Below, one piece after another: positions 1-5,538 of a DNA stretch of 10,767 nucleotides; position 1 is the stretch's first letter; every line of letters begins with the position of its first letter. The notes below the pieces were generated by a model. That model was not told the origin of the DNA. It ran no database searches and saw nothing but the letters and a program-made list of their open reading frames with translations. The translations under genes were made by a program, and so were the position numbers. The stretch covers positions 1-10,767 of the forward strand of contig JBKJTP010000124.1 in assembly GCA_046590195.1 (NCBI GenBank), read 5' to 3'. The stretch comes from JBKJTP01 sp046590195 (GTDB taxonomy: Bacteria; Bacteroidota; Ignavibacteria; Palsa-1295).

Positions 1-986
1 CTGCACTCACCGCCGCCTATACTGCACCGTCAACGCTTGCCACTTCTCCATTGCTGGTATCGATCCGTGTGCGAAGCGTGGAGGACACAACGCGATATGC
101 GACTGCTGTACTGACGATCCTCGATACGACGACTACTGGTGGCGGTCAGATCACGCTAAGCGTTGGGCCGCTTTCTGCTACCATCGAACCGGGTAGAACA
201 CAGCAGTTCACCGCTAGCGTAACGGGCACAACCGATACTGCTGTCAACTGGCGCATCGTCACGGGCATGGGTACGATATCCACGGCGGGGCTTTATGCAG
301 CGCCTGGAAACGCTCCGTCGCAAACCGTAGTGATCGAAGCAACCTTGGTTGCAGATCCGTCCATTACTGCTAGAGCAACCGTGATCATCCGTAAGCCCAT
401 CGATCCGAATCTGGTTTGCTTCGAGCGCGACGTGATGCCGATCTTCGCGAACAACTGCGCGGTCAGCGGATGTCATACAGCCAGCAATCAGGATCCTCCA
501 GAGAACATTTTGCTTGACACGTACACGCAGATCAAAGCTGTCAGAGGAAGCGAGATCCTTGACGTGATAACCGAGGATAACCCGGACAAGATCATGCCCC
601 CGAAAGACCGAAAGGCCTTGACCTCAACGCAGATCGATGTCATTCGTCGATGGATCGCTCAGGGTTCGAAGAACGAACCATGCGAGGATACTTCAACAGT
701 TTGCGACACGTTGAATCTGAGTTTCGCACTTACCATCCAGCCCATATTCGAGGCACAGTGCACCGGCTGTCACCAAGGGTCGAACCCATCAAAGGGGATC
801 AACCTGACAACATATGCGGGCGTTCGTGCGAGTGCTCAAACGGGGCAGCTACTGGGGTCCATCACGCACACTTCGCCGTATACGCCAATGCCGTTCTCGA
901 CCGCGCAGTCCCTCCGTCCTAAACTCGATGACTGTTCGATCGATAGGATCAAGGCGTGGATCAATGCGGGCTCACTTAACAATTAG
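1..986 (+). CDS. Ig-like repeat protein with two C-terminal cytochrome c-like domains (5' partial)
   Basis: The reading frame is open from base 3, so the gene begins upstream of the window; a TTG at 51 is not a credible start because the residues before it (a YTAPS-type motif) belong to the same repeat. Numbering from base 3 gives 327 residues. Residues 1-41 are the end of one Ig-like (bacterial Big-type) domain and about 50-130 a full one, with the usual GLYAAP and VADPS signatures. Two cytochrome c-like domains follow: one at about 139-225 with a CX4CH haem site (CAVSGCH, bases 456-476) and distal IMPP, and one at about 234-325 with canonical CTGCH (759-773) and a candidate distal Met in TPMPF. 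Both end in an I..WI..G helix, as in planctomycete-type cytochrome domains. The protein is probably exported and may bind two haems covalently. No C-terminal sorting domain is present. Electron partner and substrate cannot be read from the sequence. Confidence 0.85.
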   Translation, partial: ALTAAYTAPSTLATSPLLVSIRVRSVEDTTRYATAVLTILDTTTTGGGQITLSVGPLSATIEPGRTQQFTASVTGTTDTAVNWRIVTGMGTISTAGLYAAPGNAPSQTVVIEATLVADPSITARATVIIRKPIDPNLVCFERDVMPIFANNCAVSGCHTASNQDPPENILLDTYTQIKAVRGSEILDVITEDNPDKIMPPKDRKALTSTQIDVIRRWIAQGSKNEPCEDTSTVCDTLNLSFALTIQPIFEAQCTGCHQGSNPSKGINLTTYAGVRASAQTGQLLGSITHTSPYTPMPFSTAQSLRPKLDDCSIDRIKAWINAGSLNN

Positions 987-1037
987 GTATTCTGCGCTCT
1001 GGAAGCAGTTGGCAGCCGCAGACTCTTAAAAGATTGT

Positions 1038-1093
1038 AATGTGCCTTGTTACTTGGCACATTTGAAGAAGAAGAGGGATTATCTTAATCCCTT
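1038..1093 (+). other. Two tandem hairpins in the spacer between the cytochrome and yceI genes
   Basis: The first hairpin has 8 bp arms at 1038-1045 and 1055-1062 (core TGTGCC/GGCACA, 9-base loop). The second has 8 bp arms at 1074-1081 and 1085-1092 (AGGGATTA/TAATCCCT, 3-base loop), with one more G-T pair at 1073/1093. Neither is followed by a real T tract; only TTT ends the first. They may be a weak terminator for the upstream gene, a processing or stability element, or part of the yceI leader. A further 5 bp arm pair (1091-1095 with 1100-1104) shares bases with the second hairpin and would compete with it. The rest of the 987-1173 spacer shows no convincing promoter. Confidence 0.45.
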
Positions 1094-1173
1094 GTCTCAA
1101 CAAGTTTATTGGTTATCACGGGTTTTACATTCGATCCGCTCTATGGTCCCGGGGCGAATCCAAAACGAATAAT

Positions 1174-1809
1174 ATGAAGCTTCTCTCTATAGTCGTCCTG
1201 GCCGCTGGCCTTCTGTTTTGCACAAACTCCGCAAGCGCACAACTTGCCGTTGGTAACGGTCAGAAGACCGTGACGTTGAACGACAAGATCCAGAAGAACC
1301 AGTTCACATGGGTCTCAGAAGCGCCGCTCGAGAATATCAAGGGTTCGTCTGAAGGCGTCACCGGCTCATTCACGATCGATCCGAAGAACATTGCTGGCAT
1401 TCGCGGTACGATCTCGACACAAGTCAAGACAATGAAGACCGGCAACGAAACACGCGATAGTCACTTACAGAACGCTGCTTGGCTTAATGCCGCAAAATTC
1501 CCAACGATCACATTCAAGATCGAGAGCGTCAGCGATGTAAAAGCGAACGGCAACAAGGCAACAGCGAAGGTAACTGGTGACTTCACGATGCATGGAGTCA
1601 CAAAGAAGATGACGATCCCGTTCGAAGTGACCTACATGCCAGAGAGCGCAGCAACGAAGAAGCGTGCTTCGGGTGATCTCGTCATGATCAAGGCGGACTT
1701 TACTGTTGGTCTGAAGGACTACAATGTCGCCGGTGCGCAGGGCATCGTTGGCAGCAAGGTCGGCGAGACGATCAAGATCACGGCTCAGCTTTTTGGCAGC
1801 ACACAGTAA
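1174..1809 (+). CDS. YceI family periplasmic protein
   Basis: A 211-residue protein. Residues 1-22 form a Sec signal peptide (two basic/polar residues, a LLSIVVLAAGLLF core, and an ASA-Q cleavage site). The mature part matches the YceI lipocalin-like beta-barrel family: FTWVSEAP near 44-51, GSFTIDP near 64-70, a conserved NETRDSHLQ..WLNAAKFPTITFK stretch near 91-115, GDFTMHGVTKKMTIPFEV near 135-152, and an FTVGLKDYNV strand near 176-185. Length is typical for the family. Characterised YceI proteins bind long isoprenoid or fatty-acid-type ligands in the periplasm, and members are often induced by base or oxidative stress; the ligand here is unknown. ATG at 1174 is chosen because the signal peptide begins there; no Shine-Dalgarno sequence precedes it. 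The stop lies within a short tandem duplication that adds a second in-frame TAA 18 bases downstream. Confidence 0.93.
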   Translation: MKLLSIVVLAAGLLFCTNSASAQLAVGNGQKTVTLNDKIQKNQFTWVSEAPLENIKGSSEGVTGSFTIDPKNIAGIRGTISTQVKTMKTGNETRDSHLQNAAWLNAAKFPTITFKIESVSDVKANGNKATAKVTGDFTMHGVTKKMTIPFEVTYMPESAATKKRASGDLVMIKADFTVGLKDYNVAGAQGIVGSKVGETIKITAQLFGSTQ

Positions 1810-1830
1810 GTTGACATCACACAGTAAGTT
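1800..1830 (+). repeat. 13-base direct repeat duplicating the yceI stop codon region
   Basis: CACACAGTAAGTT occurs at 1800-1812 and again at 1818-1830, an exact repeat with an 18-base period. The first copy contains the TAA that ends the YceI frame (1807-1809). The second places another TAA in the same frame (1825-1827). The likely origin is a small slippage duplication; its effect is a back-up stop that would add only six residues on readthrough. Confidence 0.85.
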
Positions 1831-1907
1831 ACTGACGAACAGCCGCAACTGACACGCAGCTATCACCGTTTTCTTCTTGCACGACTTTTGTGTAGTAAGG
1901 ATCTACT

Positions 1908-2177
1908 ATGAATAAGAAGACGATCGCCGCAGCTTTTTTCGCCATCGCTTTTGGGCTCATCATCTGGTGGGCCGCCGAAGGCGCCGCCGTATTCACTTCT
2001 TCTGAGCAGCAGATCAAGGAGAAGGACGAGCTTTTCGGTACGGAGACAACGCGCTGGGAGGAGAATTTCAGACCAGGGATCGAACTAGTCGGGCCGCTCA
2101 TCGGCGTGTTCATGCTGGGTGGGCTCTGGCTGATGTATAGCTTAAAGAAGGACGAGCGGTTGCAGCAGTTGAAGTAG
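1908..2177 (+). CDS. Small two-pass membrane protein, unknown function
   Basis: An 89-residue protein I do not recognise. It has a hydrophobic segment at about 5-29 (IAAAFFAIAFGLIIWWAAEG core), a charged loop at about 31-57 rich in Glu and Lys (QQIKEKDELFG..TTRWEENF), a second hydrophobic segment at about 58-78 (IELVGPLIGVFMLGGLWLMYSL) and a basic tail (KKDERLQQLK). Lysines at both ends suggest that N and C termini are cytoplasmic with the loop outside. The start is well supported: AAGGA at 1897-1901 lies 6 bases before the ATG, the clearest start-linked Shine-Dalgarno here. It follows yceI by 98 bases and ends just before a terminator, so co-transcription with yceI is possible. Confidence 0.75.
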   Translation: MNKKTIAAAFFAIAFGLIIWWAAEGAAVFTSSEQQIKEKDELFGTETTRWEENFRPGIELVGPLIGVFMLGGLWLMYSLKKDERLQQLK

Positions 2178-2197
2178 CGAGCTTCGAAAGATACGAT

Positions 2198-2231
2198 AAA
2201 AAAAAGGCGACCACATTGGCCGCCTTTTTTT
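2198..2231. terminator. Bidirectional intrinsic terminator
   Basis: Eight A residues (2198-2205), a GGCG-type stem with one A-C mismatch, a CAT loop and seven T residues (2225-2231) form a symmetrical hairpin flanked by A and T tracts. It lies between the converging ends of the small membrane protein gene (+) and the SIMPL gene (-), and would terminate both. Confidence 0.9.
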
Positions 2232-2248
2232 AGTTAAGCTCGATCCAG

Positions 2249-2959
2249 TTACTGCACTTCAAAGATCACTCGTACATTCGATGTTATGACGATCTCACCA
2301 AGCGCGAACGTATTTGCATTCCCTACCCCTGCATCCATCTGACGATACATCGGGACAGGACCGCCCCTGATATCATCCTCGGTCACAGTGTATGCCTTGA
2401 CCACGGTTAACCCTAGCTCCTTCGCTAACGCGTTGGCTTTCTCTTTCGCAGATGCGACCGCCTTGACGCGTGCTTCCTGGCGATACCGCTTCTCGTCCGA
2501 CGACTTGTATTCGTAATTGAAGATGCTGGTGATTCCGGCTGTTACGGTCTTTGAGGTGATCTCATCAAGCCGTGCGATATCGCGCACTGTCGCGACGATA
2601 TTGCGACGCACAATGAAGCCTAGAAATTGCCGTCCTTCAGGGCGGTAATCGTACTGCGGCTCAATATTGATGCGCTGCGTTTGAATGTCGCGCTCTGCAA
2701 TACCAGCATCGCGCAGTGTCTTGACGATCTGCTGCACACGCTTGTCGTTCTCGGCTTTTGCTTTTTCGAGGCTCATGTCGTTGGTCTCGACACCAAGATT
2801 GATCACCACCTCATTCGGTACCACATTCATCTCACCCTCGCCGAGCACTTCGATAGTGCGGATATGCGTTGGTTTGTCCTGCGCCTGGGCAGCATTGAAG
2901 TTTGCCTGGCCAACATTGAAAGTGAGCAGCAGTAAGAGAGTAGCAAGTATACTTTTCAT
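2249..2959 (-). CDS. SIMPL (DUF541) domain periplasmic protein
   Basis: A 236-residue protein. Residues 1-27 are a Sec signal peptide (KSILATLLLLLTF core, AQAQ cleavage region). The remainder is a SIMPL domain, the family of E. coli YggE: an opening strand IEVLGEGEMNVVPNEVVINLGVET (36-59), an AKAENDKRVQQIVKTLRDAGI helix (67-87), DIQTQRINIEPQYDY (91-105), a second helical part with RYRQEARVKAVASAKEKANALAKELG (158-183) and a final strand pair ending VRVIFEV. YggE is linked to lower intracellular oxidant levels, and other SIMPL proteins to envelope signalling; the molecular function is not settled. A strong terminator lies upstream, so the gene probably has its own promoter between 2960 and 3016, where I cannot place one confidently. 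No Shine-Dalgarno sequence is present. Confidence 0.92.
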   Translation of the reverse strand: MKSILATLLLLLTFNVGQANFNAAQAQDKPTHIRTIEVLGEGEMNVVPNEVVINLGVETNDMSLEKAKAENDKRVQQIVKTLRDAGIAERDIQTQRINIEPQYDYRPEGRQFLGFIVRRNIVATVRDIARLDEITSKTVTAGITSIFNYEYKSSDEKRYRQEARVKAVASAKEKANALAKELGLTVVKAYTVTEDDIRGGPVPMYRQMDAGVGNANTFALGEIVITSNVRVIFEVQ

Positions 2960-3016
2960 ATAATCGTATGTGTTGAACTGTGAACGCCCAAAGGCTAAGA
3001 AAAAACGCTAAGAGTT

Positions 3017-3056
3017 AAAAAGGTAAAAGAGTGGCTTTCACCACTCTTTTACCTTT
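3017..3056 (-). terminator. Intrinsic terminator of the DUF4142 transcript
   Basis: A perfect 16 bp inverted repeat (3019-3034 with 3041-3056) has a six-base loop (CTTTCA). Read on the minus strand, its 3' arm ends in a run of five Ts (3017-3021). It lies 75 bases beyond the DUF4142 stop codon and about 60 bases before the SIMPL start, separating the two minus-strand genes into different transcripts. Confidence 0.85.
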
Positions 3057-3130
3057 AATGACGATCAGATGTTTCGAGCCCTGACATTTGCCGCTATGAC
3101 AAACGATTCAGGATTGGCGCTCGGCTAGCG

Positions 3131-3775
3131 TCAATTAGAAACCAATGCTCCCTGGATGCGGCGTGCTTCCTCGAGATGCTGCTGAATATGCGGCTTTACT
3201 TTCTCGATAGCTGCCTTCAGTTCTGCGCTCTGTGGTTTGACAGCACTCAGATTGTCGAGTACATGCTGATGCATCGCAACCTGGCTGCGCATGTATAGCG
3301 AATCGAATGCGCGACCTGTGGCATTTACAAGATCGCTGTGCTGCGTCATCATGTCGTAGGCATCCATCTGTGGAGATGGTGCTGCCGTAATGTTCTGCTT
3401 TGATGCAAGGGCTTGACCTTCCTTTTTCATCTTTGCGTGCTCGGTCGCCATCATCTGAGCGAATTTCTTGACATCGGCATGCTGCGCCTTTGTCTTTGCC
3501 ATGTTCGCCATAGCGATCTCCATCGAGTCGGCCATCCCCATCCATGCGACGATGCTGCCATCGCTCATTGCTGCGAAGTCCATTCCACCGGTCGTTGTTC
3601 CGCTGTGGCTGTGGTTTGCGCTATCACCACCCATGTGGTGATCGGTGCCAGTCGTTGAGATGTTGGAATCGATCGTGATGGCTGTTTCGCTATCTTCGCG
3701 CTTTGCGCATGAGGTTGCGAGCCCGAAGCATAAGCCGAGGCAGAGTAGGCGGAACGTGTACTTTGAGGAATGCAT
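3131..3775 (-). CDS. DUF4142 family lipoprotein candidate, His/Met-rich
   Basis: A 214-residue protein when read from the ATG at 3775. That start gives a clean signal sequence (SKYTFRLLCLGLCFGLATSC) with a lipobox-like ATS-C at Cys23. The longer frame to 3850 adds 25 residues that would bury the signal and cross a strong hairpin. After the Cys comes a low-complexity linker with HHMGG and HSHSG (46-65), then a helical domain of DUF4142 type: MADSMEIAMANMAKTKAQHADVKKFAQMM.TEHAKM (81-115), a middle helix with HSDLVNATGRAFDSLYM (146-162), QVAMHQHVLDNL (165-176) and a C-terminal amphipathic helix KPHIQQHLEEARRIQ. DUF4142 proteins are predicted four-helix, ferritin-like envelope proteins of unknown role. 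Methionine and histidine are unusually frequent, which would suit metal binding, but that is inference. The DUF1501 gene ends 113 bases upstream. Confidence 0.85.
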   Translation of the reverse strand: MHSSKYTFRLLCLGLCFGLATSCAKREDSETAITIDSNISTTGTDHHMGGDSANHSHSGTTTGGMDFAAMSDGSIVAWMGMADSMEIAMANMAKTKAQHADVKKFAQMMATEHAKMKKEGQALASKQNITAAPSPQMDAYDMMTQHSDLVNATGRAFDSLYMRSQVAMHQHVLDNLSAVKPQSAELKAAIEKVKPHIQQHLEEARRIQGALVSN

Positions 3776-3805
3776 AGAACGTTGAAGTTGGGTTTGGCTG
3801 CGGTA

Positions 3806-3840
3806 AGCGACGCAAGAAGGATATCCTCCTTGCGAGCGCT
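3806..3840 (-). other. Strong hairpin with near-perfect Shine-Dalgarno core in the DUF4142 leader
   Basis: A 24-base imperfect palindrome at 3811-3834 has arms CGCAAGGAGG and CCTTCTTGCG around an ATAT loop when read on the minus strand. Its single non-Watson-Crick position is a G-T(U) pair in minus-strand RNA but an A-C mismatch in plus-strand RNA, so it fits an RNA structure made from the strand that carries both neighbouring genes. AGCG/CGCT extends the stem beyond a small internal loop. The element lies between the DUF1501 stop (3889) and the DUF4142 start (3775). It could also be a DNA operator. Confidence 0.6.
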
Positions 3841-3888
3841 GTGCTTTCATGACAAAGCTTGTGCCTGACCCCGCTCAACAGCACGCAC

Positions 3889-5514
3889 TTATCTTACTAT
3901 ATTCAGCCTGCGCGTTTCGGATCGCTCGCCAACGGTCAGTCTGTACACGTAGCTACCCGAAGCAAGCTCTGCTGTACGCAGCTCAGGGGCATGTTCTCCC
4001 GCACCAAGCCGCGCATTGATGAGCGTGGTCATCAGCGTACCTCTCGCATCGAAGAGCTGCAGCTTTACATCTTCAGTCTTTGTCAGATCGAACATGATGC
4101 GTGTATGTGAGCTTGCCGGATTCGGGTAGTTGCCGCGGAGCTTGAAGGTGCTGCCCAGCCGTGATGTCTCAACTCTGCTACCAGAGCCTGGCTTGATGAG
4201 GCTACGCTTGCCGCTACCATCATTCAAAGGAAACTCCGTTTCGAACGGGGCGCGGTCACGATCCGGACTAAGCACCGAGGTACAGGTCTCCTTCGAGACG
4301 CCGAACCAATCGCCCATCACCGAGGCGTACATCTGCCTGAACTCAAAGTCGATAAAGGGATCGCCATTCTCGTCGCGAAGTTCGAGATTTGGATCAGGGC
4401 CGTAAAGTCCGCCATTGACCTGTGAACCGATAACGAAATGCGGCGCTGCTGTGCCATGGTCTGTTCCGCTGGAGTGATCGCCGTTCTCGAACGCGCGTCG
4501 TCCAAACTCGGAGTATGTCATTGTGATAACCCGATCCTGCAAACCAAATGCTTCCAGATCGCGCTGAAATGAATAGAGCGATTCAGAGAGCTGGTGCAGC
4601 AATCGTGCATGACTACCCTCAACGTCATACTTGCTCGACTGCAAAAAGTGCGTGTCGTATCCATCCTGCTCAACAAAGTAGATCTTGGTCTTCAGTCCAC
4701 TTGCGATGCACCATGCCACGTGCTTGAACTGATCGCCGATCGCCGTTGAAGGGTACTCCACCATATTCTTCGCGTACTTCGGAAAGAGCTGCGAGAAGCG
4801 CTGACCATAATAGTCCGAGATCGACATCATCTCCCGCACATATGTCAGTTCATCGCCGCCTAATGTTGATGGTACGCTGTCGCTGGCGATGGATCCGAAT
4901 GGTATGTAGTGCTGCGGGTCTTTCGCGAGTACTTCGACCGAGCTCTTCGTCCCCTGGAATGCACCGCTGGTTGCAACGCCCATTGCAATGGCTATCGGAT
5001 CCTGCGGCTTCTCTATCGGATAGCTCGGGTTCTCAAGCTCCATCCATCTGCCGATCCAGCCCGTAGTGAGCAGTTGATCGTGATCGCATGACTGATTCCA
5101 GATGTCCATCGCGCGGAAGTGCGAGAGATTCGGATTGAAGATACCGATGTTCTGCACTGCAGCGACCTTTCCTTCATCCCACAGATTGGCGAACTTGTCC
5201 ATGTAGGGATTGAACGCTATGTTGTCGCTCAGCTTCCGTTTGAGTCGTGCCTTCTCTTCACTGCTGACAAAGCCGGTGTTCTTTCGAAGGAGATCGTAGG
5301 TTGGGTTCGTGAACGGGACTATCGTATTCAACCCATCATTGCCACCGCGCAGGAACACGAGAACCAGAACTCTATCCGTTTCCTCCAGAGGATTTGCAAG
5401 AGCCGATAGTAGCCGATTCGGTTGGATCGCGAATGCAGAGCCACCAAGCAGCGGGATCGACATCGCAGCTCCAAATCCCAGAGGAAGTTTTTTCAAAAAC
5501 TCTCGACGCTTCAT
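3889..5514 (-). CDS. DUF1501 protein with Tat-like signal and T9SS type A sorting domain
   Basis: A 541-residue protein. The N-terminus KRREFLKK followed by LPLGFGAAMSIPLLGG resembles a twin-arginine signal, as is common in this family. The DUF1501 core spans about 47-412: RVLVLVFLRGGNDGLNTIVP (48-67), NLSHFRAMDIWNQS (129-142), TGWIGRWME (151-159), DGYDTH (284-289), VITMTYSEFGRR (329-340) and TDHGTAAPHFVIG (351-363). DUF1501 proteins are distantly related to the alkaline phosphatase/sulfatase superfamily; their activity is not established. After a linker at about 430-455, residues 457-541 form a type A C-terminal sorting domain (NYPNPASSHTRIMFDL, then LQLFDARG, LASGSYVYRL and a basic end), which directs export and surface attachment through the type IX system. 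It starts 24 bases after the DUF1800 stop, so the two are surely co-transcribed. Confidence 0.94.
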   Translation of the reverse strand: MKRREFLKKLPLGFGAAMSIPLLGGSAFAIQPNRLLSALANPLEETDRVLVLVFLRGGNDGLNTIVPFTNPTYDLLRKNTGFVSSEEKARLKRKLSDNIAFNPYMDKFANLWDEGKVAAVQNIGIFNPNLSHFRAMDIWNQSCDHDQLLTTGWIGRWMELENPSYPIEKPQDPIAIAMGVATSGAFQGTKSSVEVLAKDPQHYIPFGSIASDSVPSTLGGDELTYVREMMSISDYYGQRFSQLFPKYAKNMVEYPSTAIGDQFKHVAWCIASGLKTKIYFVEQDGYDTHFLQSSKYDVEGSHARLLHQLSESLYSFQRDLEAFGLQDRVITMTYSEFGRRAFENGDHSSGTDHGTAAPHFVIGSQVNGGLYGPDPNLELRDENGDPFIDFEFRQMYASVMGDWFGVSKETCTSVLSPDRDRAPFETEFPLNDGSGKRSLIKPGSGSRVETSRLGSTFKLRGNYPNPASSHTRIMFDLTKTEDVKLQLFDARGTLMTTLINARLGAGEHAPELRTAELASGSYVYRLTVGERSETRRLNIVR

Positions 5515-5538
5515 AGTCGTATTAGCTCTGTAGTGATA

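Noticed and set aside
51..53. TTG at 51 as start of the cytochrome-like gene
   Set aside because: The frame is open to the window edge, and the residues before it complete an Ig-repeat signature, so the gene begins upstream.
156..476. 106-codon minus-strand frame in the Ig/cytochrome gene
   Set aside because: It is antisense to clear Ig-like and cytochrome domains, with no support of its own.
1109..1133. Possible Bacteroidota promoter (TTG and TACATTCG) before yceI
   Set aside because: The spacing of about 14 bases is too short for the known -33/-7 arrangement and the -7 match is imperfect.
3113..3135. 9 bp hairpin overlapping the DUF4142 stop codon
   Set aside because: On the coding strand it contains an A-C mismatch and has no T tract; a much stronger terminator lies just downstream.
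3776..3850. Upstream ATG at 3850 as start of the DUF4142 protein
   Set aside because: It would place 25 polar residues before a clear lipoprotein signal peptide and run through a stable hairpin.
3690..3884. 64-codon minus-strand frame overlapping the DUF4142 start, crossing the AAGGAGG hairpin
   Set aside because: Its ATG lies upstream of the SD-like core. A TTG nine bases after AAGGAGG is in this frame, but the product is arginine-rich, has no known motif and overlaps the signal peptide of a real gene.
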